A stretch of DNA of 5,153 bases from Rickettsiales bacterium (GTDB lineage: Bacteria > Pseudomonadota > Alphaproteobacteria > TMED127). Both the position numbers and the translations under genes were made by a program. The notes beneath the pieces were generated by a model. The model had not been told where the DNA came from and ran no database searches. It was given only the letters and a program-made list of their open reading frames with translations. Positions 1 to 5,153 of this stretch are shown here, in pieces. Positions within the stretch are counted from its first letter, which is position 1. Each line of letters begins with the position of its first letter. The stretch spans positions 1-5,153 of the forward strand of contig NZGH01000058.1 of assembly GCA_002690875.1 (NCBI GenBank), read 5' to 3'.

Positions 1-708
1 ATCAGCTTGCGATATATTAGGTTGTACTAACCTAACTTGAAAGTCTTGAGAAATATATTCAATATGTTTATTAGAAAAATTACTAATAGACAAAATAACT
101 ATAAAAGGAATAAAAAAAGTAACGGATAATTTAATGTTTTTTTTAAATAAATAAATAGCTATAACAAGAGTATAAGTTAACATTGAATAACCCCATATAC
201 CCATGTAAGAAAATGGTGCCAGAGTTTTAGAATTAAATGACCATATCGAAGATATAGGCGTCCATGGAAACCCCCATAGTATATTTCCTTTTACCCAATC
301 AAAAAAAGAAAAAAGAAAAATAATTAAAAGGCTATTAAAAAATAAATTATTTTTTTTGCTAAATCTTTTAATCAGATAGTAAGTTAATCCCGAAAAAAGT
401 GCCAAAAAAAAACATAAGATGAAAACTGCTAAAGATCCTAATAAATAGCCTCCCATATTTGCTACTTTAAAAGAAATAGCTATCCAATATAAACTACTGA
501 TATAAAAACCAAGACCGTAAAATAGACCAATGTAAAAAGCCTTTCTAAGCCTATCTTGTTTTTCTAATAAAAAAATAGAGAATACTATTGATAAGAGAGT
601 AATCACAAAAATGTTGAATGGTGCTAAACCTAAACTACCTAAACTACCTAATATAAAAGCTATAAGAAAACTATATTTTAAAATATTTATGTTTTTTTCT
701 TTAAGCAT
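1..708 (-). CDS. lnt: Apolipoprotein N-acyltransferase, N-terminal half (cut by window edge)
   Basis: Lnt is the inner-membrane enzyme that transfers a third acyl chain from a phospholipid to the N-terminal cysteine of lipoproteins. The frame opens at ATG 708-706 and stays open to base 1, giving 236 codons; full Lnt is usually about 500 residues, so roughly half is present. The visible part is mostly hydrophobic, with about six to seven membrane segments. Family signatures are a Gly/Leu-rich first helix ending LGLAPFN (about 26-32), GLFYGLGFYISSLYWI (61-76), and DWVKGNILWGFPW (137-149), which matches the conserved E-W-hydrophobic-G-x-GFPW block. The nitrilase-like domain begins at VRLVQPNISQ (225-234). 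The catalytic Glu-Lys-Cys residues lie beyond the edge and cannot be checked. The start overlaps the corC stop by 8 bases, implying translational coupling. The identification rests on my own translation and motif recognition. Confidence 0.95.
   Translation of the reverse strand, partial: MLKEKNINILKYSFLIAFILGSLGSLGLAPFNIFVITLLSIVFSIFLLEKQDRLRKAFYIGLFYGLGFYISSLYWIAISFKVANMGGYLLGSLAVFILCFFLALFSGLTYYLIKRFSKKNNLFFNSLLIIFLFSFFDWVKGNILWGFPWTPISSIWSFNSKTLAPFSYMGIWGYSMLTYTLVIAIYLFKKNIKLSVTFFIPFIVILSISNFSNKHIEYISQDFQVRLVQPNISQAD
631..648. repeat. Two tandem 9-base units inside lnt
   Basis: TAAACTACC occurs twice in direct succession, with partial copies on both sides. On the coding strand it gives the in-frame repeat GSL-GSL-GL at residues 21-28 of the first Lnt membrane helix. 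Because the unit is three codons, a gain or loss would not break the frame. Confidence 0.7.
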
Positions 709-1513
709 CTCCTCTTGATACCAACACTTTATGAATTTTTCTATGGTCAGCTTCCAATATTTTAAATTTTATTCCTAATTTAGGTTCTGGTATATTATCA
801 TTAACTTTAGGTATTTTTCCACTAATGTTTGAAATAAGGCCACCTACAGTTTCTGTATCTTGATCTAAATCCATACTAGAAAAATCAATACCTAATGCTC
901 TTTCTAAATCAATAATATTAGTTCTTGCGTCTACTAATAAACCCCCGTTATCAAGTGTTGTAATTAAAGGCTTCTCTTTCGAATCATGTTCATCCTCTAT
1001 TTCACCCACTATTTCTTCCACTAAGTCCTCAATAGTTAATATCCCATCAGTTCCTCCTTGTTCATCAACTATAATTGCTAAATGAGTCCTTGTAGCTCTC
1101 ATCTGTCCTAGTAAATCACTAACTAACATTGCAGGAGATGAAAATAAAACGTTTCTTTTTACCTTTACTATAAAGAATTCTTGATTTTTATGCCAATATG
1201 GTAATAGATCTTTAACATGTAACATACCCACAATATTGTCTAATTGATCCTTATATACAGGAAGTCTACTATGCCCTGCTTCTATGAATAATTCTAAGGT
1301 TTCTTCAAAGTTACTTTCTATATTTATTGCAACTATATCAGCTCTAGGAACCATAATATCTCTAACCTGAATATTTCCTAGCTTTAATAAATTTCCTAAC
1401 ATATGAGTTTGATCATTTGTTAAATCTGAACTGTTTTTTAAATTATCTACTAATTCTGAAGCAGGCTTTTCAGAGGGAAAAAAATTCTTAAAAAATTCAA
1501 TGACATTTTTCAT
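701..1513 (-). CDS. corC: CorC/YbeX family CBS-pair protein (cytosolic short form)
   Basis: 270 residues, close to the roughly 290 of E. coli YbeX. The first 50 residues are a polar helical leader without the membrane DUF21 domain found in the long paralogues. Two CBS repeats follow: about 53-105 (IMVPRADIVAI to MLHVKDLL) and 117-173 (ending with the signature EQGGTDGILTIEDLVEEIVGEI at 151-172). The C-terminal transporter-associated CorC_HlyC domain spans about 183-268 and contains DTETVGGLI (219-227). The CBS pair probably binds an adenosine nucleotide. The family is linked to Mg2+/Co2+ efflux and, for E. coli YbeX, to ribosome metabolism; the exact reaction is unsettled. The old name hemolysin C should not be read as toxin activity. 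ATG 1513-1511 follows the ybeY stop after a single base, and the stop overlaps lnt. The Shine-Dalgarno sequence is poor (AAGA 7 bases upstream), so coupling to ybeY translation is likely. Confidence 0.95.
   Translation of the reverse strand: MKNVIEFFKNFFPSEKPASELVDNLKNSSDLTNDQTHMLGNLLKLGNIQVRDIMVPRADIVAINIESNFEETLELFIEAGHSRLPVYKDQLDNIVGMLHVKDLLPYWHKNQEFFIVKVKRNVLFSSPAMLVSDLLGQMRATRTHLAIIVDEQGGTDGILTIEDLVEEIVGEIEDEHDSKEKPLITTLDNGGLLVDARTNIIDLERALGIDFSSMDLDQDTETVGGLISNISGKIPKVNDNIPEPKLGIKFKILEADHRKIHKVLVSRGDA
709..716 (-). promoter_or_regulatory. lnt: Shine-Dalgarno sequence of lnt, directly abutting its ATG
   Basis: AAGAGGAG on the minus strand lies inside the last codons of corC and runs straight into the lnt ATG at 708-706. 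The AGAGG core is only 2 bases from the start, closer than the usual 5 to 9. No other start codon is near enough to use it better, so initiation probably depends on ribosomes finishing corC, whose stop is 3 bases inside lnt. Confidence 0.5.
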
Positions 1514-1514
1514 T

Positions 1515-1982
1515 TTATATCTTATATGGGTTTTGTATATTTAAATTTTTGAGAAGTCTTCTTTCTTCATTTTGCATGAGTCTTGTATCTTCTTCATCAT
1601 TATGAGTATATCCTTTTAAATGTAATATTCCATGTATTAAAATATGGGATAAATGATCCTGTAGGCTCATTCTTTTATATCGTATTTCTTTCAACAATGT
1701 ATCATAAGAAATTATAATATCGCCTAAATATACACATTTATTATCTAGATTAAGACCTCTATCAGAATTTGCAAAACTTAGAATATTTGTAGCTTTGTTA
1801 ATACCCTTCCATTTATAGTTGAACGCTTTTACATCATTGTCATTGGAGAGTCTAATAGTTAATCCTGTTTTTCTTACATTGGTAACTTTAAGAACACTTC
1901 TAATAGTATTAATTTCGGTATTTTTCCATTTAGCTTCTTTCTGGTATATATAAATATTTGAATTAAAACAATAATGTTTCAT
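1515..1982 (-). CDS. ybeY: Endoribonuclease YbeY (16S rRNA 3'-end maturation, ribosome quality control)
   Basis: YbeY is a zinc-dependent single-strand endoribonuclease needed for 16S rRNA 3'-end processing and late 70S quality control. The 155-residue product has the usual family length. The metal site is clear: HGILHLKGYTH at 117-127 fits H-x3-H-x5-H with H117, H121 and H127. Upstream are the family block N-x-K-x-x-x-x-TNILSF (about 62-70; commonly TDVLSF) and YLGDIIIS (85-92). All parts of the fold are present, with no truncation. The ATG at 1982-1980 lies 6 bases after the phoH stop. No convincing Shine-Dalgarno sequence precedes it; the nearest purine run, GAAAG, is about 13 bases away, so re-initiation after phoH is the likely route. 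Its immediate neighbour PhoH/YbeZ is its known ATPase partner in E. coli. Confidence 0.97.
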   Translation of the reverse strand: MKHYCFNSNIYIYQKEAKWKNTEINTIRSVLKVTNVRKTGLTIRLSNDNDVKAFNYKWKGINKATNILSFANSDRGLNLDNKCVYLGDIIISYDTLLKEIRYKRMSLQDHLSHILIHGILHLKGYTHNDEEDTRLMQNEERRLLKNLNIQNPYKI

Positions 1983-1988
1983 TTTATA

Positions 1989-2894
1989 CTATTTACTTTC
2001 ATTATAGCTTTTAACTATCTTAGTAACCAAAGGATGTCTAACTACGTCCTTTTCTCTAAATTTGATATGCGCTATTTCTTTTAAATTTTTTGTTACATTA
2101 ACAGCTTCTAATAACCCTGATTTTTTTGGCTCCGGAAGATCAATTTGTGACAAATCTCCAGTTATAACCATCTGAGAATCTTTTCCTAGCCTTGTTAAAA
2201 ACATTTTCATTTGCATTGGCGAGGTATTTTGAGCCTCATCCAAAATTATGTAAGAATGGGCTAAAGTTCTGCCTCTCATAAATGCTAATGGAGCTATCTC
2301 AATCTTTCCTCTATCAATAAACTTTGAAATTTTATCTGTATATAAACAATCCTCAAGCGCATCATATAATGGTCTTAAATAAGGATCTATTTTCTCTTTT
2401 AAATCCCCTGGTAAAAAGCCTAACTGTTCTCCCGCTTCTACTGCAGGCCTAGATAAAATTATTTTATCAACTTCTCCTGAGATTATTTTTTCTACAGCAT
2501 CGGCAACGGCTATATAAGTTTTTCCTGTTCCTGCAGGACCTATTCCAAACGTTAATACACTATCCTTTAAAGTTCTTATATAATTTTCTTGTTGAAGTGT
2601 TCTAGGTAAAATCTTTTTTTTTGGAGTTTTGATATATAAGTCTCTCCTTCTTATTTCTTTCGTATTTTCGGATAGTCTTATTGCAGCTTCTACCTCTTCA
2701 TTATCTATTATTCTTTTATCTTTTGCTGAACTGATAAGACTTTCTATTATATTTTTTGCTTTATGTGCATTTTCGCCTGTTATACATAAAATATTTCCCC
2801 TAGCATTAATACTTAAATCCAGTAACTTTTCAATATGCTTTATATTTTTATCACCTTCACCAAAAATTAAAGCAGCTATTTTATTATCGTTCAC
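1989..2894 (-). CDS. phoH: PhoH/YbeZ-family ATPase (YbeY partner); true start probably further upstream
   Basis: Cytosolic P-loop ATPase of the PhoH family, thought to work with YbeY in RNA processing. In the 301-residue version, Walker A is GPAGTGKT (119-126), Walker B is IILDEAQN (216-223), and the sensor-like TGDLSQID is at 245-252. The C-terminal DVVRHPLV (283-290) carries the conserved arginine. LSRPAVEAGEQLGFLPGDL (147-165) is also typical of the family. The coordinates use GTG 2894-2892, the only standard start codon in frame. It has no Shine-Dalgarno sequence and cuts into the usual first beta strand: the open frame continues upstream as IVVAKQKQVIFD, back to a TAG at 2951-2949. A better start may be ATA 2930-2928, which has a good Shine-Dalgarno sequence and overlaps the miaB stop as ATAG, giving 313 residues. 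Family identity is secure; the N-terminus is not. Confidence 0.95.
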   Translation of the reverse strand: MNDNKIAALIFGEGDKNIKHIEKLLDLSINARGNILCITGENAHKAKNIIESLISSAKDKRIIDNEEVEAAIRLSENTKEIRRRDLYIKTPKKKILPRTLQQENYIRTLKDSVLTFGIGPAGTGKTYIAVADAVEKIISGEVDKIILSRPAVEAGEQLGFLPGDLKEKIDPYLRPLYDALEDCLYTDKISKFIDRGKIEIAPLAFMRGRTLAHSYIILDEAQNTSPMQMKMFLTRLGKDSQMVITGDLSQIDLPEPKKSGLLEAVNVTKNLKEIAHIKFREKDVVRHPLVTKIVKSYNESK

Positions 2895-2926
2895 ATCAAA
2901 GATAACTTGTTTTTGTTTTGCAACTA

Positions 2927-4237
2927 CTATAAAACTTCTCCCAGCAAACTATTGTTATTTGCCTTAATAATTTTTATATTCTCAATATTTTTAACTTCTC
3001 TAGAAAGTTCAAAGTTAACTACTTGCATCCATTTTGTTGTACCTCTGAACTGATTAGGTTTTTTTCCTCTACCCTTTACCAATACCTCTACATTTTTAGA
3101 AATAAAATTAGTGTTAAATTTTTTTTGTTGAGAGTTTAGTAACTCTTGTAATTCCTGAAGTCTATCATTTTTTTCTTGATTACTAATGTCTTCTATATTA
3201 CTTCTAGCAGATTTTGTTCCTACTCTACTGCTATATTTAAAAGAATAGGCTTGAGCAAAATTTACCTCTTTGACTAAATTTATTGTATCCTGAAAATCTT
3301 TTCTAGTTTCCTCTGGATAGCCCACTATGAAGTCTGATGAAAAAGCTATATCAGAACAGTTTTTCCTTAATCTATCAATAATTTGTAAATATAATTTTAT
3401 TGTATATTTTCTGTTCATTAACTTTAATATTTTATCAGAGCCTGACTGGACAGGCAAATGAATGTATGGGTTTAACTTGTTACTATACCCATGTAATTCA
3501 AATAACTCTTCATGCATGTCTATAGGATGTGAAGTGGTGTAACTAATTCTTTTTAATTCTTTTATTTTTTCTAAAGAAGTTATTAATTTTGCTAAATTTA
3601 CCTCTTTATTGTCCCTATTAACTCCATGATAAGCGTTAACATTTTGACCTAATAATATTACTTCCTTACATCCATTTTTAACTAAATAATTTACTTCATC
3701 AAATACATGATAAGATTTTCTAGATGCTTCGGCTCCTCTTGTAAAAGGAACTACGCAAAAACTACAAAATTTATCACAACCTTCTTGAACAGTAACGTAT
3801 GCTGAACTATAAAATATACTTCTTTTTTTTTTAAGAAATTTAAATTTATCATGACTTTCGAAATCTAGTTCCAATACTCTTTTATTTTTAATTTCTTCTA
3901 TAACTTTATTGAACTTATGATACATTTGTGGTCCTATAACTGCATCAATAATAGGTTGTCTACTAATCATTGCTTTTCCTTCAGCTTGTGCAACACAGCC
4001 TGTTATAATTAATTTAGTATCAATATTATTTTTCTTGATTTCTTTTATTTTCCCTAATTCAGAATAAATTTTTTCAGCAGCTTTTTCTCTTATATGACAT
4101 GTGTTAAAAACTATTATATCAGCACTTTCAGGTGATTTAACTTGTTTGTGCGTACTATGCACACTTTCTAATATACGATCACTATCATAGCTATTCATTT
4201 GACAGCCAAATGTTTTAATATAAATAGATTTTTTCAA
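2927..4237 (-). CDS. miaB: tRNA-2-methylthio-N6-dimethylallyladenosine synthase MiaB
   Basis: MiaB is a radical-SAM methylthiotransferase that converts i6A37 to ms2i6A37 in tRNAs reading UNN codons, using two [4Fe-4S] clusters. The 436 residues are full length. The N-terminal UPF0004 domain starts YIKTFGCQMN (6-15) and supplies C12, C47 (in NTCHIREKA) and C81 (in TGCVAQAEG) for the auxiliary cluster. The radical-SAM core has C154, C158 and C161 in the C-x3-C-x2-C motif, followed by VPFTRG. LGQNVNAY (196-203) and HLPVQSGSD (260-268) are further family marks. A TRAM RNA-binding domain covers about 374-436. NTCHIREKA and the overall match favour MiaB over MtaB or RimO. The start is TTG 4237-4235: an in-frame TAA lies seven codons upstream, there is no ATG or GTG in between, and this start gives the expected N-terminus. 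Residues 136-138 are encoded within a run of ten A bases. Confidence 0.97.
   Translation of the reverse strand: MKKSIYIKTFGCQMNSYDSDRILESVHSTHKQVKSPESADIIVFNTCHIREKAAEKIYSELGKIKEIKKNNIDTKLIITGCVAQAEGKAMISRQPIIDAVIGPQMYHKFNKVIEEIKNKRVLELDFESHDKFKFLKKKRSIFYSSAYVTVQEGCDKFCSFCVVPFTRGAEASRKSYHVFDEVNYLVKNGCKEVILLGQNVNAYHGVNRDNKEVNLAKLITSLEKIKELKRISYTTSHPIDMHEELFELHGYSNKLNPYIHLPVQSGSDKILKLMNRKYTIKLYLQIIDRLRKNCSDIAFSSDFIVGYPEETRKDFQDTINLVKEVNFAQAYSFKYSSRVGTKSARSNIEDISNQEKNDRLQELQELLNSQQKKFNTNFISKNVEVLVKGRGKKPNQFRGTTKWMQVVNFELSREVKNIENIKIIKANNNSLLGEVL
2935..2942 (-). promoter_or_regulatory. Strong Shine-Dalgarno sequence inside the end of miaB, serving phoH
   Basis: GGGAGAAG on the minus strand, within the codons for the last residues of MiaB (LGEV), is among the best Shine-Dalgarno matches in the window. 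It ends 4 bases before an ATA codon at 2930-2928 (7 bases counted from GGAG), and about 40 bases before the GTG at 2894. That spacing suits a start at or near ATA and not the GTG. It is the sequence that decides the phoH start question. Confidence 0.6.
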
Positions 4238-4252
4238 TATAAGATTCTTATA
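4238..4252 (-). promoter_or_regulatory. Small AU-rich hairpin directly before the miaB TTG start
   Basis: TATAAGAATCTTATA on the minus strand can fold as a 6-bp stem (UAUAAG/CUUAUA) with a 3-base AAU loop. It fills most of the 23-base gap between olsA and miaB and ends at the TTG codon. It contains AAGA, the only Shine-Dalgarno-like bases for miaB, so folding would mask them. The stem has a single G-C pair and would be weak; a regulatory role is inference, and chance is plausible at this base composition. It lacks the following T-run of a terminator. Confidence 0.25.
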
Positions 4253-4260
4253 GTATTAAG

Positions 4261-5013
4261 TTATACATTTTTAAAAGCTAAAACTATTCCTTCTTTAACT
4301 TGTTTAATAGATGACATAGAAATAGCTTTTCTGTCTAGCCCCTTTATAGACATGGCGGGATGCAAAACAACTGTCGCATTGACACTACTAAGTTTAAGAA
4401 AATTCAACAAGTGTGTTATTATATTCATATCTCCATACCATGATATTTGAGGTCTTGTTCTGTTATCTATAGGCATATTATTAACATGTGTATAACAAAG
4501 CGAAAAATTTTGCAATCTTAATGTATTATTGTTCTCAAATAAGTTAAATAAGCTACTTTTAAAATTTAAAACTTTTTTTCCAGAATTTGTTGTTCCTTCA
4601 GGAAATAAAACTATGGCACTTTCAGAGTCTAAATCTTTATTTATATTTTTGATACTCTCTAAGGTTTTAATGTTTTTTCTTTTTATAAAAATAGTATTTT
4701 GTAGTTTTGCCAAAAAACCAAATAAAAACCATGATTTTATTTCATTTTTCGCTATAAAACAAATAGGCATAATTGACCCTAAGATTATTATATCTATGTA
4801 AGAAGTATGATTTCCAGCTAGTATTAATGGTCTCTTAGAAATTTTTTGTCCTATTAGCTTTACCTTAATACCTAATATTCTTAATAAGATTTTATGAAAT
4901 ATTATGGGAATATAAATCCTATACCTCAATTTAATTTTAACTAATATATACTGTATTGGGGTGAGTGCAAAAATTATTAAAAAAATTAAAAAAACTTTTA
5001 TTAATGAAAACAA
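4261..5013 (-). CDS. olsA: OlsA-like lysophospholipid/lyso-ornithine lipid acyltransferase (PlsC superfamily)
   Basis: Membrane acyltransferase adding the second, ester-linked acyl chain to a lyso-lipid. The 250-residue product has an N-terminal membrane helix (about 5-27). The PlsC motifs follow: NHTSYID (68-74, catalytic H69 and D74), NTIFIKR (106-112) and LFPEGTTNSG (136-145). VLNFKSSLF (148-156) and WYGDM (192-196) resemble, from memory, the alphaproteobacterial OlsA branch more than ordinary PlsC. An olsB-like gene ends 14 bases upstream and miaB starts 23 bases downstream; olsA next to miaB is known from rhizobia. The substrate is therefore inferred to be lyso-ornithine lipid, but phosphatidic acid synthesis from 1-acylglycerol-3-phosphate remains possible, and OlsA enzymes can do both. 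The start is TTG 5013-5011: an in-frame TAA lies two codons upstream and the next methionine is M82, past the active-site His, so no other standard start is possible. Confidence 0.85.
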   Translation of the reverse strand: MFSLIKVFLIFLIIFALTPIQYILVKIKLRYRIYIPIIFHKILLRILGIKVKLIGQKISKRPLILAGNHTSYIDIIILGSIMPICFIAKNEIKSWFLFGFLAKLQNTIFIKRKNIKTLESIKNINKDLDSESAIVLFPEGTTNSGKKVLNFKSSLFNLFENNNTLRLQNFSLCYTHVNNMPIDNRTRPQISWYGDMNIITHLLNFLKLSSVNATVVLHPAMSIKGLDRKAISMSSIKQVKEGIVLAFKNV

Positions 5014-5019
5014 GAATTA

Positions 5020-5023
5020 TCTC
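5020..5023 (-). promoter_or_regulatory. olsA: Ribosome binding site of olsA
   Basis: GAGA on the minus strand lies 6 bases before the TTG start of the acyltransferase gene, in the 14-base gap after the olsB stop. The match is short but well spaced, and it supports the TTG start. Confidence 0.45.
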
Positions 5024-5027
5024 AAAA

Positions 5028-5153
5028 TTACTTTCTATCAAAGTGATCCATATATCTAGAAGCAACTTTTTTAGTTGGTAAAACTATGCACACATCTATA
5101 GTGTTAAAATCATAATCTATTACAGCGCCATCTCCAACAAAAGCTCCTAAACG
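5028..5153 (-). CDS. olsB: OlsB-like L-ornithine N-alpha-acyltransferase, C-terminal end (cut by window edge)
   Basis: The last 41 codons of a minus-strand gene enter from the right edge and end at TAA 5030-5028. The translation begins RLGAFVGDGAVID and continues with DFNTIDVCIVLPT, ending RYMDHFDRK. From memory this matches the C-terminus of the OlsB family (GNAT-like, once annotated hemolysin-like), whose conserved end reads roughly RLGAxVGDGAVID-x-FNTTDVCIV. OlsB N-acylates ornithine with a 3-hydroxyacyl group from acyl carrier protein, the first step of ornithine lipid synthesis. The acyl-ACP site and start lie outside the window. An adjacent downstream OlsA-type gene supports the call, since OlsB makes the substrate of OlsA. 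Only about one seventh of the protein is visible, so a related acyl-homoserine-lactone-synthase-like GNAT cannot be ruled out. Confidence 0.75.
   Translation of the reverse strand, partial: RLGAFVGDGAVIDYDFNTIDVCIVLPTKKVASRYMDHFDRK

Noticed and set aside
701..1513. Reading the CBS-pair protein as a hemolysin toxin
   Set aside because: The HlyC label is historical. The CBS pair plus CorC domain and the operon context indicate a housekeeping CorC/YbeX protein.
2614..2622. Plus-strand T9 run as a terminator
   Set aside because: It lies inside the phoH coding sequence (lysine codons on the minus strand), has no hairpin before it, and no plus-strand gene ends there. The other T-rich runs in the window were dismissed on the same grounds.
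2893..2896. ATG at 2896-2894 as the phoH start
   Set aside because: It is out of frame with phoH and reads ATG TGA, ending at once.
2890..2950. Programmed -1 frameshift making a MiaB-PhoH fusion
   Set aside because: The phoH frame is the -1 frame of miaB and is open across the junction, but the bases before the miaB stop do not form a slippery heptamer. The Shine-Dalgarno sequence and ATAG overlap explain the arrangement as re-initiation more simply.
2629..2967. Plus-strand open frame of 112 codons
   Set aside because: It lies antisense to the phoH N-terminal half and the miaB/phoH junction, has low-complexity hydrophobic composition from AT-rich antisense codons, shows no family motif, and conflicts with well-supported minus-strand genes.
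4199..4450. Plus-strand open frame of 83 codons
   Set aside because: It is antisense to the miaB start and the olsA end, with no recognisable domain and no Shine-Dalgarno sequence of note.
4529..4801. Plus-strand open frame of 90 codons
   Set aside because: It is antisense to the catalytic part of olsA. Its Phe/Leu/Lys-rich product is what the reverse complement of this gene would give by chance.
1..5153. Novel defence, mobile or biosynthetic system
   Set aside because: Both strands were checked. Every gene belongs to a known conserved family in a known order, with no repeats array, integrase, transposase or unexplained gap.

Overview
The window is very AT-rich (G+C near 30% by eye) and packed. 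Seven genes lie on the minus strand, with spacings from an 8-base overlap to 23 bases, or 32 if the short phoH start is used. Read in transcription order (high to low coordinate) they are: the end of an OlsB-like ornithine N-acyltransferase gene, an OlsA-like lyso-lipid acyltransferase, miaB, phoH (ybeZ), ybeY, corC (ybeX), and the first half of lnt. The order miaB-ybeZ-ybeY-ybeX-lnt is the same as in E. coli. An OlsA-type acyltransferase directly before miaB is, from memory, the arrangement in rhizobia and other Alphaproteobacteria. Low G+C, near-absent intergenic space and weak Shine-Dalgarno sequences suggest a streamlined marine alphaproteobacterium of the Pelagibacterales/SAR11 or HIMB59 kind. 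An AT-rich endosymbiont cannot be excluded from this window alone.

Layout: 5028-5153 is the 3' end of olsB. 4261-5013 is olsA/plsC. 2927-4237 is miaB, whose stop touches a candidate non-canonical phoH start. 1989-2894 is phoH, with the reading frame open up to 2948 and probably used to about 2930. 1515-1982 is ybeY, 701-1513 is corC, and 1-708 is lnt, cut by the window edge. The plus strand carries only chance open frames antisense to these genes. There are no RNA genes, mobile elements, CRISPR arrays, attachment sites or clear terminators, and no gene-free stretch longer than about 35 bases.

Functionally the genes look like one operon joining envelope lipid chemistry to RNA and ribosome maintenance. 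OlsB and OlsA would make ornithine lipid, a phosphorus-free membrane lipid, and Lnt N-acylates lipoproteins. MiaB methylthiolates tRNA position 37. YbeY and its ATPase partner PhoH/YbeZ act in 16S rRNA maturation and ribosome quality control. CorC/YbeX is a cytosolic CBS-pair protein linked to divalent-cation homeostasis and, in E. coli, to ribosome metabolism. I see no novel defence or mobile system. The most interesting details are at translation starts. Three consecutive genes lack an ATG start, and phoH has a strong Shine-Dalgarno sequence pointing at an ATA codon that overlaps the miaB stop as ATAG.
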